From Bacillus carboniphilus (GTDB lineage: Bacteria; Bacillota; Bacilli; Bacillales; JC228): 64,000 nt of DNA. Below, in pieces: positions 16,797 to 26,434 of this stretch (position 1 is the first letter of the stretch; each line of letters starts with the position of its first letter). The DNA lies in the NCBI RefSeq assembly GCF_039522365.1, contig NZ_BAAADJ010000060.1, positions 1 through 64,000 of the forward strand. Direction: 5' to 3'. The notes under the pieces are model-generated. The model was not told where the DNA came from, did no database searches, and saw nothing but the letters and a program-made list of their open reading frames with translations. The translations under genes and the position numbers were made by a program.

Positions 16797-18452
16797 TTAT
16801 TGTTTGAAGATGACTTGATGTAACTTATCAGATCCTGTTGGATGTGGTAGGAAGTTTTCAATTCCTTTTTTACCTGCTAGAGCTGGCTCTCCATGTACAA
16901 GTGGTACCCATGGAGCATCTTCAAAGATGATTTCTTGCGCTTGCTTATACAGGTCTTCACGGACAGCTGCATCTGTTTCAGATTGAGCTGCAATTAACAC
17001 TTCATGTAACTCATCACTTGCATAATAAGAGTAGTTGTTACTTCCAATTGAATCTTTATCTAATAGTACATATAGGAAGTTATCTGCATCTCCATTGTCT
17101 CCAGTCCAACCAAGTAAGAATGCATCCGCTTCTCCAAGTCTAGCCTTTTCTAGGTAAGTCCCCCACTCATATGAGACAATATTTGCGGTGATTCCAACAT
17201 CAGCTAGGTTCGCTTGGATGGCTTCCGCTACCTTTTGACCATTTGGCATATATGGACGAGGTACTGGCATTGCCCATAGTTCCATTTCAAATCCATCTGG
17301 ATATCCCGCTTCGGCTAATAGTTCTTTTGCTTTTTCAGGGTTATAGTCGTATCCAGGAATATCTTCATTGTATCCAGCAATAACCGGTGGCATTGGGTTT
17401 ACTGCAGGAATCGCTGCACCCGCGTAGAATGCGTCAATAATGGTTTGTTTATCAATGGCATGGTTCATTGCTTGACGAACGAGCTTATTATCAAATGGTT
17501 CCCTTGTGGCAGTTAAGCCTAGGTACCCAGTGTTCATAGATGGTCTGTTGAATACTTGTAGGTCTGGGTTCGCTTCAATTTGTGGAATATCTGTATAGTT
17601 CACTCCATCAATTAGATCCACTTCGCCTGACATTAAAGCGTTCAAACGAGCTGAGTTATCTGGAATGGAACGGAAGATTAACGTACTTACTTTCGGAAAC
17701 TCCGGATTCCAATAATCTTCATTTTTAACTAGAGTGATACGATCATTTCGTTTCCACTCTTGGAATTTAAATGGACCTGTTCCTGTTGGATTCTCTGCAA
17801 ACTTATCACCGTACTCCTCAATGGCTGTTGGACTTGCGATTCCAAACGGTGACATCGCTAGGTTTTTATAAAATGGAGCAAGTGGTCTTGTCAATTTGAA
17901 TTCAACTGTGTGTGGGTCTACAGCGGTAACTGTATCAATAATGCCTGCAAACTGAGAGTTGTAATAGTAGTATTGTTCCTTGTCTCCTGCTTTCCAACGC
18001 TCAAAGTTATATACAACGGCATCGGCATTAAAATCAGTTCCGTCGTGGAATTTTACACCTTCACGAAGCTTCAGTGTATGCGTTAAACCATCATCACTTG
18101 TGCTCCATTCCGTTGCAAGCCCCGGATGAACTTCTGTATCTTGTGGTCCAAATTCAGTTAAAGTTTCATAGATATTCTTTGTAACCTTGAATGCTTCCCC
18201 TTCTGTTGTGGCAGCTGGGTCTAGTGAAGTTGAATCCCCACCGCGTCCAAATACAAGAGTATCCATGATTTCGCCTTCGTCGTTATTGCCTTCATCTTCT
18301 TCTTTTGGATCTTCATTATCCGTCGGTTGCTCCGTTCCTGGAGATTCAGGATCTTTTTTAGTTTCCTCATCATCCTTGTTACTACATGCGGCTAAAAATA
18401 GTACAGCCATCAAAAGAAAAGCCATCAACTTCAATAAATAACGGTTTCTCAC
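16797..18452 (-). CDS. Oligopeptide-binding lipoprotein (SBP family 5)
   Basis: Extracytoplasmic peptide-binding component: 551 residues with a lipoprotein signal peptide and lipobox LAAC (Cys at about residue 23). An Asp/Glu-rich linker of about 40 residues follows, then a full SBP_bac_5 domain with motifs such as KLREGVKFHDGTDF and NPTGTGPFKFQEW. The protein would be lipid-anchored outside the membrane. Third gene of the D-F-A-B-C operon. Confidence 0.93.
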   Translation of the reverse strand: MRNRYLLKLMAFLLMAVLFLAACSNKDDEETKKDPESPGTEQPTDNEDPKEEDEGNNDEGEIMDTLVFGRGGDSTSLDPAATTEGEAFKVTKNIYETLTEFGPQDTEVHPGLATEWSTSDDGLTHTLKLREGVKFHDGTDFNADAVVYNFERWKAGDKEQYYYYNSQFAGIIDTVTAVDPHTVEFKLTRPLAPFYKNLAMSPFGIASPTAIEEYGDKFAENPTGTGPFKFQEWKRNDRITLVKNEDYWNPEFPKVSTLIFRSIPDNSARLNALMSGEVDLIDGVNYTDIPQIEANPDLQVFNRPSMNTGYLGLTATREPFDNKLVRQAMNHAIDKQTIIDAFYAGAAIPAVNPMPPVIAGYNEDIPGYDYNPEKAKELLAEAGYPDGFEMELWAMPVPRPYMPNGQKVAEAIQANLADVGITANIVSYEWGTYLEKARLGEADAFLLGWTGDNGDADNFLYVLLDKDSIGSNNYSYYASDELHEVLIAAQSETDAAVREDLYKQAQEIIFEDAPWVPLVHGEPALAGKKGIENFLPHPTGSDKLHQVIFKQ

Positions 18453-18565
18453 TCTTTTTCCCCCTTTGTTTTTTCGATAAAGTGAGCCTAGAATTTTTTA
18501 TGCTTGTATGTTAGAAAACATTCCTACTAAATTTATTTAAAAGTTTACTAGACAAGCCGTTTTTC

Positions 18566-19534
18566 CTACTCATACAAGTGGCAGGCCACGAAATGTCCAT
18601 TTTTCATTTCTTTGAAGGTTGGGATTTTCTGAGAGCAAATATCTAGCTTGTCCGGGCAACGCGTATGGAACGGACATCCTGTTGGTGGATTGGATGGATC
18701 AGGTACGTCTCCTCTCACCACAATTCGTTCCCTATTTAAATCCGGATCTGGTACTGGAATAGCGGACAGCAGTGTCTTCGTATACGGATGAAGTGGCTCA
18801 TTATATAAATCCTCAGTTGGAGCTAACTCCATCATCCTTCCTAAATACATGACCCCCACTCGATTACTAATGTGACGAACAACCCCTAAATCATGTGAAA
18901 TAAATATATAGGTTAATTGGAAGGTCTCTTGTAGTTCATTTAATAGATTTAAGACCTGTGATTGAATTGACACATCAAGCGCTGATACGGGTTCGTCTGC
19001 AATAATTAGCTTAGGATTAGTCATTAACGCTCTAGCAATTCCAATACGCTGTCTTTGTCCCCCGCTGAATTGGTGAGGGTAGCGTTTGGCATGATACGGA
19101 CTTAACCCTACAACCTCCAGCATGTCCAACACCTTCTGCTTTCGCTCTTTAGGATTCGCCATCCCATGAACGATTAAAGGCTCTTCTAAAATTTTTTGGA
19201 CCGGATGCCTTGGATTCAAGGATGCATAGGGATCTTGGAAGATCATCTGCATTTCCTTCCGCATTTTCCTCATTTCATTGGTGTTTAACTTAGTGAGATC
19301 CTTATCTTCAAACCAAATACTACCCTGATCAGGTTCAATCAGTCGAAGTAGCATTCTTCCTGTTGTTGATTTACCACAGCCGCTTTCCCCTACCAGTCCA
19401 AACGTTTCTCCCTTTTCTAACGTAAAACTAATATCCTGAACAGCCTTGACCTCTCCAATTTTCCTCCCTAATATTCCACCGTTAATCGGAAATGCTTTTT
19501 GAATGCCTTCTACTTTTAAGAGTTGTGAGCTCAT
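18566..19534 (-). CDS. Oligopeptide ABC transporter ATPase, OppF/AppF type
   Basis: The 322-residue ATPase has Walker A GESGCGKSTTGR, signature FSGGQRQRIGIARAL and Walker B LIIADEPVSALD. The C-terminal oligo-HPY region has the Cys-containing motif GCPFHTRC. The start at 19534 gives a 4-bp ATGA overlap with the stop of the preceding ATPase gene and has a ggggag site, so the two ATPases are translationally coupled. A longer in-frame extension to 19567 is possible but lies inside the upstream gene. Confidence 0.93.
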   Translation of the reverse strand: MSSQLLKVEGIQKAFPINGGILGRKIGEVKAVQDISFTLEKGETFGLVGESGCGKSTTGRMLLRLIEPDQGSIWFEDKDLTKLNTNEMRKMRKEMQMIFQDPYASLNPRHPVQKILEEPLIVHGMANPKERKQKVLDMLEVVGLSPYHAKRYPHQFSGGQRQRIGIARALMTNPKLIIADEPVSALDVSIQSQVLNLLNELQETFQLTYIFISHDLGVVRHISNRVGVMYLGRMMELAPTEDLYNEPLHPYTKTLLSAIPVPDPDLNRERIVVRGDVPDPSNPPTGCPFHTRCPDKLDICSQKIPTFKEMKNGHFVACHLYE

Positions 19535-20520
19535 ACGGAAACACTCCCCTCTTCTGCTAAAAAGCATCTCACTTGATGACCCTCTCCTACTTTGTAAAGA
19601 GCTGGGTCTTCTTTTTCACATCGCTGCATTGCATGAGGACACCTTTTATAAAAGCGACAGCCTGTTTTAATGGACCCAGGTTTAGGGACTTGTCCAGGAA
19701 TCGAATAAAGCTTTTTATTTTTCTTACTCACATCTGGTATGGATTGAAGGAGACCCACTGTGTATGGGTGTCCTGGTTTTTTGAAAATATCAGAGACCGA
19801 GGCTTCCTCTACCACTTGGCCAGCGTACATCACCATAACTCGCTGGCAAACTTCTGCCACCACACCTAGGTCGTGTGTGATTAACATAATGGCTGTATTT
19901 AGCTTTTTATTAAGTTCTTTCATTAAGTCTAAAATTTGCGACTGAATGGTCACATCTAGTGCCGTAGTCGGTTCATCCGCAATCAGTAGTTTGGGCTCGC
20001 AGGATAAAGCCATAGCAATCATGACCCTTTGCCTCATACCACCCGACAGTTGATGAGGATATTCACTCATCAGCTCCTCAGGTCGGGGGAGCCCTACAAG
20101 TTTTAGCATCTCTACTGCTTTATTCCAAGCTTCTTTCTTTGTTGTTTTCTTATGAAGACGAATACCTTCAATCAATTGATTGCCTACTGTAAATAATGGG
20201 TTTAGGGACGTCATCGGTTCCTGAAATATCATGGCAATATCATTACCGCGAATGTTTCTCATCACTCTTTCGGATGCCTTTACTAAGTCTCGTCCCTCAA
20301 TCAAAATCTCTCCCCCAACTATTTTTCCAGGAGGATTCGGTATTAACTTCATAATTGACAAGGAAGTAACGCTCTTCCCACAGCCAGATTCCCCTACGAT
20401 GCCAAGGACTTCCCCTTTGTTCACATAAAAGGAAACATCATCAACCGCAGGAACTGCACCATCCGCTGTAAAGAACGACGTTTTCAAATGGTTTACTTGT
20501 AAGATTGGTTGCTCGTCCAC
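19531..20520 (-). CDS. Oligopeptide ABC transporter ATPase, OppD/AppD type
   Basis: Partner ATPase of the importer: Walker A GESGCGKSVTS, signature LSGGMRQRVMIAMAL, Walker B LLIADEPTTALD and a C-terminal GCRFYKRCPHAMQRC cysteine motif. I chose a GTG start at 20520 (VDEQPILQVNHL, 329 residues) with the site gggagaggtga just upstream; an ATG at 20541 is the alternative. It opens the five-gene operon. The D-F-A-B-C order is that of the B. subtilis app operon, but I cannot assign substrates. Confidence 0.92.
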   Translation of the reverse strand: MDEQPILQVNHLKTSFFTADGAVPAVDDVSFYVNKGEVLGIVGESGCGKSVTSLSIMKLIPNPPGKIVGGEILIEGRDLVKASERVMRNIRGNDIAMIFQEPMTSLNPLFTVGNQLIEGIRLHKKTTKKEAWNKAVEMLKLVGLPRPEELMSEYPHQLSGGMRQRVMIAMALSCEPKLLIADEPTTALDVTIQSQILDLMKELNKKLNTAIMLITHDLGVVAEVCQRVMVMYAGQVVEEASVSDIFKKPGHPYTVGLLQSIPDVSKKNKKLYSIPGQVPKPGSIKTGCRFYKRCPHAMQRCEKEDPALYKVGEGHQVRCFLAEEGSVSV

Positions 20521-20628
20521 ATATTCACCTCTCCCTAGCACATGGCAAGTTTTTATAAGCTATCCTATGAGAGAGATTTGTGGAATAGACTAGTTTTTGG
20601 TAGAAACAGCGAGTTTTCCGGAAATTCG

Positions 20629-20643
20629 ATAACCGGCATTTAT
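20629..20643. repeat. Copy of dispersed motif ATAACCGGCATTTAT
   Basis: Identical over 15 bases to 1827-1841. It lies between the BCCT gene terminator and the peptide transporter operon start. A TAACGG piece follows at 20650, as in other intergenic repeats of the window. Confidence 0.55.
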
Positions 20644-20676
20644 AGTAAAATAACGGAACCTGGGTAGAAAAACAAA

Positions 20677-20713
20677 AAGAAAAATGCGGAGAAAATCTTA
20701 CTTTTCTCCGCAT
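20677..20713 (-). terminator. Terminator after BCCT transporter gene
   Basis: A 12-bp stem ATGCGGAGAAAA/TTTTCTCCGCAT reads into a U-rich run on the minus strand. Confidence 0.92.
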
Positions 20714-20725
20714 CCTTAACCCAAT

Positions 20726-22381
20726 TTATCTATTTGGATCATCCTCTTCAAAATGAGCATCCACAGGACCTTTCTGTGGTGGCTCTTGTTTCTTTTTCCC
20801 TCTACGTAGTTTCTCGAGAATCTTCTTATAGTTTAGGTTGATAACCTTTGGCTTGTATTGATCACTCACTTCAATATCTCGGTTCGATGCTTTCATGAAG
20901 GACCAAGCAAGCATAATCATAATGAAGATTAACGGAAACCCTCCGACAATACTTGCGGTTTGTAAGGTGTCTAGTCCGCCTAGAAACATGAGTGTCAGTG
21001 GCAATAGACAGAGAGCAAATGCCCAGAACAGTCGATTCCATCGAAGTGGTTCATCTGCCACTTCCTTTTGAACCACCGATGCTAGGATGTAAGAGCTCGA
21101 ATCAAAGGTTGTAGCAAGGAAAATGATAGCTAATACAGTAAAAATCAGTATGATAAAAGGCGCCCATGGAAGTGTAGAAATGACATCTAATATGGCAACT
21201 GGAGCCCCTTCGTTATTTAGGATGGAGATAACATCTAGCTGTCCCGTCAACTGCAGGTGCAAGCCGTAGTTCCCCATTACTCCGAAAAAGAGTAGACTTC
21301 CGATGGTTCCATAGATAATGGTTCCAAGAATCATCTGTTTGATGGTACGACCTCTTGATATTTTGGCAACGAAAAGTCCCACAAACGGTGCATATACAAG
21401 CCACCATGCCCAGTAAAAGACAGTCCATGCTTCAGGGAAACCGCTTTTAGTAAATGGGCCTAACCTGTTAAAAGGCTCTGTCCATGTACTCATATGAAAG
21501 AAATTGTCTAGTAACACTCCTATACTATTAGTAGTGGTTTCCGTTATAAAACGAGTTGGACCTAAAACGTACATAAACGCTAACAGAAAGAAAGCTAGGA
21601 AAAGGTTTAAGTCGCTCAGAATTTTGATCCCTTTGCGAAGACCGGAGTATGCACTTATACCAAAAATGAGTGTAACCCCTGCTAAAATCCCAACATTCAT
21701 AATCATATTGGTCTCTAAGCCAGTTAGTCGGTTAATTCCTTCCGCAATCATTGGGGTACCAAGCGCTAAGGTAGTTCCCGCTCCTCCTAGCAATCCAAAA
21801 ATAAATAGAACGTCAATTAGTGTTCCTAAAGGACCATCTGCTAGTTTTCCAATCAAAGGTCTAGTCGCTTCACTCACCTTCAAAACTGGACTTTTTCGAA
21901 CATAATAGAAATAGGCCATAGGTAAAGCTGGAAGTGTATAAATCGCCCAAGCAATCGGTCCCCAGTGGAAAATTCCATAGGTACTAGACCAAACAATCGC
22001 TTGACGGCTCCCTGGCTCAATTCCAAACGGTGGCCCTTGATAATAATAAGCCCATTCAATCGTCGCCCAATATAAAATACTAGAACCAATTCCAGCACAA
22101 AAGAGCATACCTGCCCAAGAAAAATCATTAAACTCTGGTCGTTCCTCTTTCTCCCCAAGCTTCACTCTTCCATTCTCACTAAAAGCCACATAAACGAGGA
22201 AAAAGAAAACCGCTATACCCATCAATAAATACAAGACACCGAAATTCGTTGTTACATATGTATTCGCAGCGTCAACATACAGCTTCCCCTCTTCAGGAAA
22301 GATAATGAGTGGAACGGTCACCAATAATAATAAAATCAATGCCCCGATAAACGTAGGCCAGTCAATAACACGATTGGTCAT
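20726..22381 (-). CDS. BCCT family betaine/choline/carnitine transporter
   Basis: Sodium- or proton-coupled uptake of quaternary ammonium osmolytes. The protein is 551 residues from the chosen start, with about 12 TM helices. The conserved family signature is WAWWLVYAPFVGLFVAKISR, with the preceding Trp-rich helix also present. The C-terminal tail is charged (Lys-rich, then Glu/Asp), as in osmosensing members. The ATG at 22381 (MTNRVIDWPTF) has an agaaggag site; an extension to 22411 in frame is less likely. Substrate not resolved. It belongs to the block inserted between ygaE and ygaD. Confidence 0.9.
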   Translation of the reverse strand: MTNRVIDWPTFIGALILLLLVTVPLIIFPEEGKLYVDAANTYVTTNFGVLYLLMGIAVFFFLVYVAFSENGRVKLGEKEERPEFNDFSWAGMLFCAGIGSSILYWATIEWAYYYQGPPFGIEPGSRQAIVWSSTYGIFHWGPIAWAIYTLPALPMAYFYYVRKSPVLKVSEATRPLIGKLADGPLGTLIDVLFIFGLLGGAGTTLALGTPMIAEGINRLTGLETNMIMNVGILAGVTLIFGISAYSGLRKGIKILSDLNLFLAFFLLAFMYVLGPTRFITETTTNSIGVLLDNFFHMSTWTEPFNRLGPFTKSGFPEAWTVFYWAWWLVYAPFVGLFVAKISRGRTIKQMILGTIIYGTIGSLLFFGVMGNYGLHLQLTGQLDVISILNNEGAPVAILDVISTLPWAPFIILIFTVLAIIFLATTFDSSSYILASVVQKEVADEPLRWNRLFWAFALCLLPLTLMFLGGLDTLQTASIVGGFPLIFIMIMLAWSFMKASNRDIEVSDQYKPKVINLNYKKILEKLRRGKKKQEPPQKGPVDAHFEEDDPNR

Positions 22382-22488
22382 GTTCACGACTCCTTCTATT
22401 GTATATTCCAAAGTTGATATCCTTATAGTGAGCGTGTAGGGGCAGTCTTATTCGTTTGACAGGTACAGTCACCGCCCAAGATTTGTCC

Positions 22489-22522
22489 AAAAGAAAAAGC
22501 ACCGGAGCTTGATCCGGTGCTT
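22489..22522 (-). terminator. Terminator after ygaD
   Basis: AAGCACCGG/CCGGTGCTT 9-bp stem, with U-rich sequence following on the minus strand, 14 bp after the ygaD stop. Confidence 0.92.
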
Positions 22523-22535
22523 ACTTAATTGCTTA

Positions 22536-24284
22536 TTATGCTTCTAATTGCTGAACTTGGAACAAGTCATAGTAATGACCTTTTTTCTCCATTAGCTCAG
22601 AGTGTGTACCCATCTCAACGATTTGACCGTGTTCGATATGAACGATTCGGTCTGCGTGCGTAATCGTGGACAATCGGTGGGCTACGATAAAGGTTGTTCG
22701 ATTTTTAGCTAGCTTTTCAAGCGCCTCTTGGATGAGGTGTTCACTTTCTAAATCCAATGCCGAAGTCGCTTCGTCCAAGATTAAAATCGGTGGATTTTTT
22801 AAGAAAACACGGGCAATGGCAACTCTCTGCTTTTGTCCCCCAGAAAGCTTCACACCTCTTTCACCAACGGTGGTATCATAACCATCGGGTAAATTCATAA
22901 TAAAGTCATGTGCGTTCGCAGCCTTTGCAGCAGCCACTACCTCTTCATCCGTAGCATCCGGTTTTCCTAATAAGATATTGGTTTTTACCGATTCACTGAA
23001 CAAAATATTATCCTGTAGTACCATACCTATATTGTCTCGAAGGCTCCTTGTTTGAAATCTTCTAAGGTCCGTTCCATCTAATAGAATTTCTCCTTCTGTC
23101 ACATCATAAAAACGTGGAATTAAGCTAATTAAAGAAGATTTTCCTCCTCCACTCATTCCAACTAATGCGACAGTTTCCCCTTTATCAATATCAAAATTGA
23201 GGTTTTTCAAGACCATATCTTCGTTTTCTTCATAAGAAAAACTGACATTTTTAAAGGTAATGTTTCCTTTTACATCCTTACACTCTATCGAACCTGGTAA
23301 GTCATCAACATCGTATTTTTCATCCACAAACTCAAATACACGGTCCATCGATGCAATGGCTTGAGTAAGCGTTGTGGAAGAGTTAACTAGTCTTCTTAAA
23401 GGACTATAAAGACGGTCAATATAAGCTATAAATGCGGCCATTGCCCCAATAGACAAATCACCTTGAATAACGGAGTACCCAGCAAATGCAATAACTAACA
23501 ATGGAGCAACATCAGTTATCGTGTTAACAACCGCAAAAGCCTTTGCATTCCAGCTTGTATGGTTCAGTGCTTTCTCAAGGAAGTTCTTATTATGCTTAGT
23601 AAATTGACCTTGCTCATGACCTTCAATGGCAAAGCTTTTTATGACCGATATCCCTTGAACTCTTTCATGAAGGTAACTTTGTACCTCTGCCAGTGCTTGT
23701 GACCGAGTTCTTGTCAAACTTCTAAGCCTTCCAAAAAAGTACTTAACAGATACTGCATAAAACGGGAACAGTAACAGGGATACAATGGTTAACTTTATAT
23801 CCATTGTGAACATAATGGCTACTGCAATGATAATCGTAGCCACATCCAGCCATAAGTTCATTAGTCCTGTGATGACAAAGTTCTTCGTTTGTTCCACATC
23901 GTTAATCACACGGGAGATTACCTCTCCCACTTTCGTATTGGAGTAATACTTCAAGCTTAACTTTTGGATATGTTGAAAAAGCTGATCTCGGATGTCATAT
24001 AAAATTTTACTACCGGTCCACTGTGCAAAATATTGGCGGTAATACTCAATAGGTGGTCTCACGATAATAAATACAACAAAGGTAACACCCATAAGCCAGA
24101 ATAATTGCTCTAACTGTTGATTGGAAGTGAGCGTTTCATTTCCCACAATATCATCAATCACGTATTTAATAAGTAACGGTATTAACAGAGGTATAGCAAA
24201 TTTTATAATTCCAATTAGCAGTGTTCCTAGAATTTGTAGGCGGTAGGGCCTTACAAACTCCATATATCTTTTTATACTCCCCAC
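22536..24284 (-). CDS. ygaD: ABC exporter half-transporter YgaD
   Basis: Fused membrane/ATPase half-transporter of the MsbA/multidrug type, 582 residues. Six TM helices fill the first 320 residues. The ATPase then has Walker [10 protein letters not shown], signature [13 protein letters not shown], Walker [13 protein letters not shown] and the H-loop VAHRLST. It likely works as a homodimer. The GTG start at 24284 ([15 protein letters not shown]) matches the N-terminus of YgaD-like proteins, with a gagggg site about 10 bp upstream. Substrate unknown. Followed upstream by ygaC, as in B. subtilis. Confidence 0.92.
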   Translation of the reverse strand: MGSIKRYMEFVRPYRLQILGTLLIGIIKFAIPLLIPLLIKYVIDDIVGNETLTSNQQLEQLFWLMGVTFVVFIIVRPPIEYYRQYFAQWTGSKILYDIRDQLFQHIQKLSLKYYSNTKVGEVISRVINDVEQTKNFVITGLMNLWLDVATIIIAVAIMFTMDIKLTIVSLLLFPFYAVSVKYFFGRLRSLTRTRSQALAEVQSYLHERVQGISVIKSFAIEGHEQGQFTKHNKNFLEKALNHTSWNAKAFAVVNTITDVAPLLVIAFAGYSVIQGDLSIGAMAAFIAYIDRLYSPLRRLVNSSTTLTQAIASMDRVFEFVDEKYDVDDLPGSIECKDVKGNITFKNVSFSYEENEDMVLKNLNFDIDKGETVALVGMSGGGKSSLISLIPRFYDVTEGEILLDGTDLRRFQTRSLRDNIGMVLQDNILFSESVKTNILLGKPDATDEEVVAAAKAANAHDFIMNLPDGYDTTVGERGVKLSGGQKQRVAIARVFLKNPPILILDEATSALDLESEHLIQEALEKLAKNRTTFIVAHRLSTITHADRIVHIEHGQIVEMGTHSELMEKKGHYYDLFQVQQLEA

Positions 24285-24350
24285 TTTAAAATGGCCCCTC
24301 TCAATATGAAAAATCTAGCTGGCTTTAGCCTCTCCACTCGTAAATAACTG

Positions 24351-24379
24351 AAAAAACCTGTTGATTCTCAACAGGTTTT
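24351..24379 (-). terminator. Terminator after ygaC
   Basis: AAAACCTGTTGA/TCAACAGGTTTT stem, with the U-run at 3' on the minus strand. Confidence 0.92.
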
Positions 24380-24386
24380 ATCCCTC

Positions 24387-24917
24387 TTATTTTAAATAAA
24401 ATAAGTATCTCTCATACCATTCGTCTATAAATTCAGGTGCAAATGGTCCTTTTCTTTGGCGAATCCACTTAACCAGTTTATCTACATTTCGTTTTAGGAT
24501 ATGATCGATGACCTCAGGGTACATCATTTTTTGACTATGTAATTCGTACTCATCTTCATCAAGCAATGTATACGTCATATCAGGGTATACTTTAATATCC
24601 AAATCGTAGTCAATATATTTCAATGCTTCATTATCATAGGCAAATGGCGAACTTAAGTTACAGTAATAATAAATCCCGTCTTCTCGAATCATACCTATGA
24701 TATTGAACCAGTGCTGTGCATGAAAGTAACAAATCGCAGGTTCTCTTGTAATCCACGTTCTACCATCAGATTCCGTCACAGTTGTACGATCATTTCCCCC
24801 AATAATTAGATTGCTTGTCCCTTTTAAAACGGTCGTTTCATCCCAAACACGGTGTAGATTCCCGTTATGTTTATAGCTATGAATTTGTACCTTCTCACCC
24901 TCATGAGGAACCGCCAT
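24387..24917 (-). CDS. ygaC: YgaC, DUF402 nucleoside tri/diphosphatase family
   Basis: This 176-residue cytoplasmic protein is of the DUF402 family. A Staphylococcus aureus member (Ntdp) is reported as a nucleoside tri/diphosphatase. Family-like segments are [11 protein letters not shown], the aromatic [13 protein letters not shown], and the acidic metal-binding stretch [14 protein letters not shown]. The start at 24917 has an agaaggg site. Located between ygaD and ygaB, as in B. subtilis. Confidence 0.88.
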   Translation of the reverse strand: MAVPHEGEKVQIHSYKHNGNLHRVWDETTVLKGTSNLIIGGNDRTTVTESDGRTWITREPAICYFHAQHWFNIIGMIREDGIYYYCNLSSPFAYDNEALKYIDYDLDIKVYPDMTYTLLDEDEYELHSQKMMYPEVIDHILKRNVDKLVKWIRQRKGPFAPEFIDEWYERYLFYLK

Positions 24918-25128
24918 GTTTGTCCCTTCTTTCTCCGAACCAGCAAAACATAAATTATCAACCGTCCATTCTCATTATGTATGGCTTTCTTTTCTTCTTA
25001 TTATTATAACTATTATAACGGTTCTTAAGTGAATTTAAAACTTTCATGTCGGCAAATGAGTAATTCGACAGGGTTCGACAGGGTTTGGAAAACAACTGTC
25101 ACGACACTAAATGGTGGGTGACAAAAAA

Positions 25129-25151
25129 AAGAGCCACTAATATTGGCTCTA
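25129..25151 (-). terminator. Terminator overlapping the ygaB stop codon
   Basis: AGAGCCA(c)TA/TA(t)TGGCTCT hairpin with a long U-run on the minus strand. The ygaB stop codon forms the base of the stem. Confidence 0.8.
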
Positions 25152-25409
25152 AACGGAATATTGTTTTAAGTTTTCTTCTTGGTAATATCGAATAACTTGT
25201 TCAGTTTGTTTTTCAAAAGTTTCTTGAATCTCCCTCAATTCTTGTTTCATTTTTTCTATATCCTCTCTCACACCCGCTAAGCGTGCTTCTTCTTCTAATA
25301 AAAGGAGCTCTGCCTCAATCTTTTGGCAACGTTCTAATTCAGATTGTAAAAAAAGCAGCTGGTCCATTGTCTTCATCTGATTATTCACCAATTCATCGAA
25401 CATCTTCAT
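25149..25409 (-). CDS. ygaB: YgaB-like coiled-coil protein
   Basis: This 86-residue, highly charged protein is predicted from its heptad pattern to be almost all helical and coiled-coil (residues about 10-75, rich in Glu, Gln, Lys and Leu). Placed as ygaB between ygaC and sspE. I moved the start to the ATG at 25409 (MKMFDELVNNQMK), which has an aaggagag site 7 bp upstream; a TTG at 25427 overlaps that site. Function unknown. Confidence 0.75.
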   Translation of the reverse strand: MKMFDELVNNQMKTMDQLLFLQSELERCQKIEAELLLLEEEARLAGVREDIEKMKQELREIQETFEKQTEQVIRYYQEENLKQYSV

Positions 25410-25530
25410 CTGCACTCTCTCCTTCAAAAGGGGTTAGATAAGTAATTCTGTGGTGGGTTTCATTTCCCTTTGACTAGTTATGTAAGTTTGGCACTGCTTT
25501 TGTCGAAGGAAAATATCCACCAGTTTAGGA

Positions 25531-25760
25531 ATTGCACCTTCGATCCGGGAATTGCACCTTTAGCCCCCAGAATTGCACCTTCAATCCAAGAATTGCACCT
25601 TCAATCCGAGAATTGCACCTTCAATCCAAGAATTGCACCTTCAATCCGAGAATTGCACCTTCAATCCAAGAATTGCACCTTCAATCCGAGAATTGCACCT
25701 TCAATCCGAGAATTGCACCTTCAGCCCCAGAATTGCACCTTCAGCCCCAGAATTGCACTC
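25531..25760. repeat. Twelve-unit array AATTGCACCTTCAATCCGAG, 20-bp period
   Basis: The ATTGCACCT core is at 25531, 25551, then every 20 bp from 25572 to 25752. Central units alternate between TCAATCCAAG and TCAATCCGAG ends, which shows a 40-bp higher-order repeat from duplication of unit pairs. Outer units are more diverged. All three frames stay open because of the composition, giving false ORFs. It lies upstream of ygaB and beyond the sspE stop. Confidence 0.95.
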
Positions 25761-25774
25761 CCCCATACACAGAA

Positions 25775-25807
25775 GAAAGCGCCCCACTCGGATAGTGAGA
25801 CGCTTTC
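25775..25807 (-). terminator. Likely sspE terminator
   Basis: GAAAGCGcCCCACT...AGTGaGaCGCTTTC imperfect stem, 11 bp after the sspE stop on the minus strand, followed by a modest U-rich tail. Confidence 0.65.
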
Positions 25808-25817
25808 GTTAGAGTAA

Positions 25818-26018
25818 TTACTGTTGTTGTTGACCAGCATTACCAGAAGCTTGAGCTTTCTTAGCTGCTGATTGTTGGTTTTGTTGTCTTACTTGTTGAG
25901 CATCAGTTTCGCTTGCAAATTCAGTACCGAATTTACCAGCACCTGCAGATGCTGCGTTTTGCTTTCTTACTTCTGCTGCATTAGTTTTTGAAGCTTGTGC
26001 TTGTTGTTTTTGATCCAC
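25818..26018 (-). CDS. sspE: Gamma-type small acid-soluble spore protein SspE
   Basis: Spore-core amino-acid reserve protein, degraded at germination. From the GTG at 26018 it is 66 residues, rich in Gln, Ala and Asn, with the family block FGTEFASETDAQQVRQQNQQ and the cleavage-type pentapeptide TEFAS. The GTG is 6 bp after ggaggtg; the longer frame from 26054 lacks such a site. Only one complete TEFASET block is present, where B. subtilis SspE has two, so this is a short form. Located between ygaB and the mutY side, as in B. subtilis. Confidence 0.92.
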   Translation of the reverse strand: MDQKQQAQASKTNAAEVRKQNAASAGAGKFGTEFASETDAQQVRQQNQQSAAKKAQASGNAGQQQQ

Positions 26019-26209
26019 TGTAATCACCTCCACGACTTTAATGTAACCAGCCATGTCTGAAACTATGTTGGTTTTTTATGGATTTTATATGGATAAAAAT
26101 GGAATATAAATAAAAGCACGTTTCCCTCCATACACACCATCTTTTAGATTGCATAGGTTCAATTTTTAAAACAAAAAATAAGGAACGCGTAGAAAGGAGT
26201 TGAGGTTAG

Positions 26210-26434
26210 ATGTATGTAGGAAGAGACATGACGGAACTTGGAATGGTTCCAAAAAATGAATGGCAAGACAGTGAATTAGCTTTTTTCCATCATTCCTTGC
26301 AACAAATGGTGCCTTATTTAAATAGTGAGGGCGTTACCATCCATAAAGAAATCGTAAAGGAAATTGAAAGAAGAGGTGGCCTTCACCGAAATGAAGCCAC
26401 CTACACGTCTGGTACGGATCCAACGATTGATTAG
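26210..26434 (+). CDS. yfhS: YfhS-like small protein
   Basis: A 74-residue soluble protein (MYVGRDMTELGMVPKNEWQD...) between sspE and mutY, the place of yfhS. The ATG follows gaaaggag by about 9 bp. No TM segment or known motif. The stop overlaps the mutY stop by 4 bp (converging genes). The end of the coding sequence also holds a hairpin. Likely sporulation-related from its neighbours only; function unknown. Confidence 0.65.
   Translation: MYVGRDMTELGMVPKNEWQDSELAFFHHSLQQMVPYLNSEGVTIHKEIVKEIERRGGLHRNEATYTSGTDPTID
26375..26402 (-). terminator. Hairpin inside yfhS, possible mutY terminator
   Basis: On the minus strand GGTGGCTTCA/TGAAGgCCACC is followed by TCTTCTTTC. It lies 29 bp beyond the mutY stop but within the yfhS coding region. 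Confidence 0.55.

Noticed and set aside
25470..25817. Overlapping repetitive ORFs (peptides rich in NCTFNPR/APSI)
   Set aside because: All frames are open because of the 20-bp tandem repeat; no ribosome site and no coding signature.
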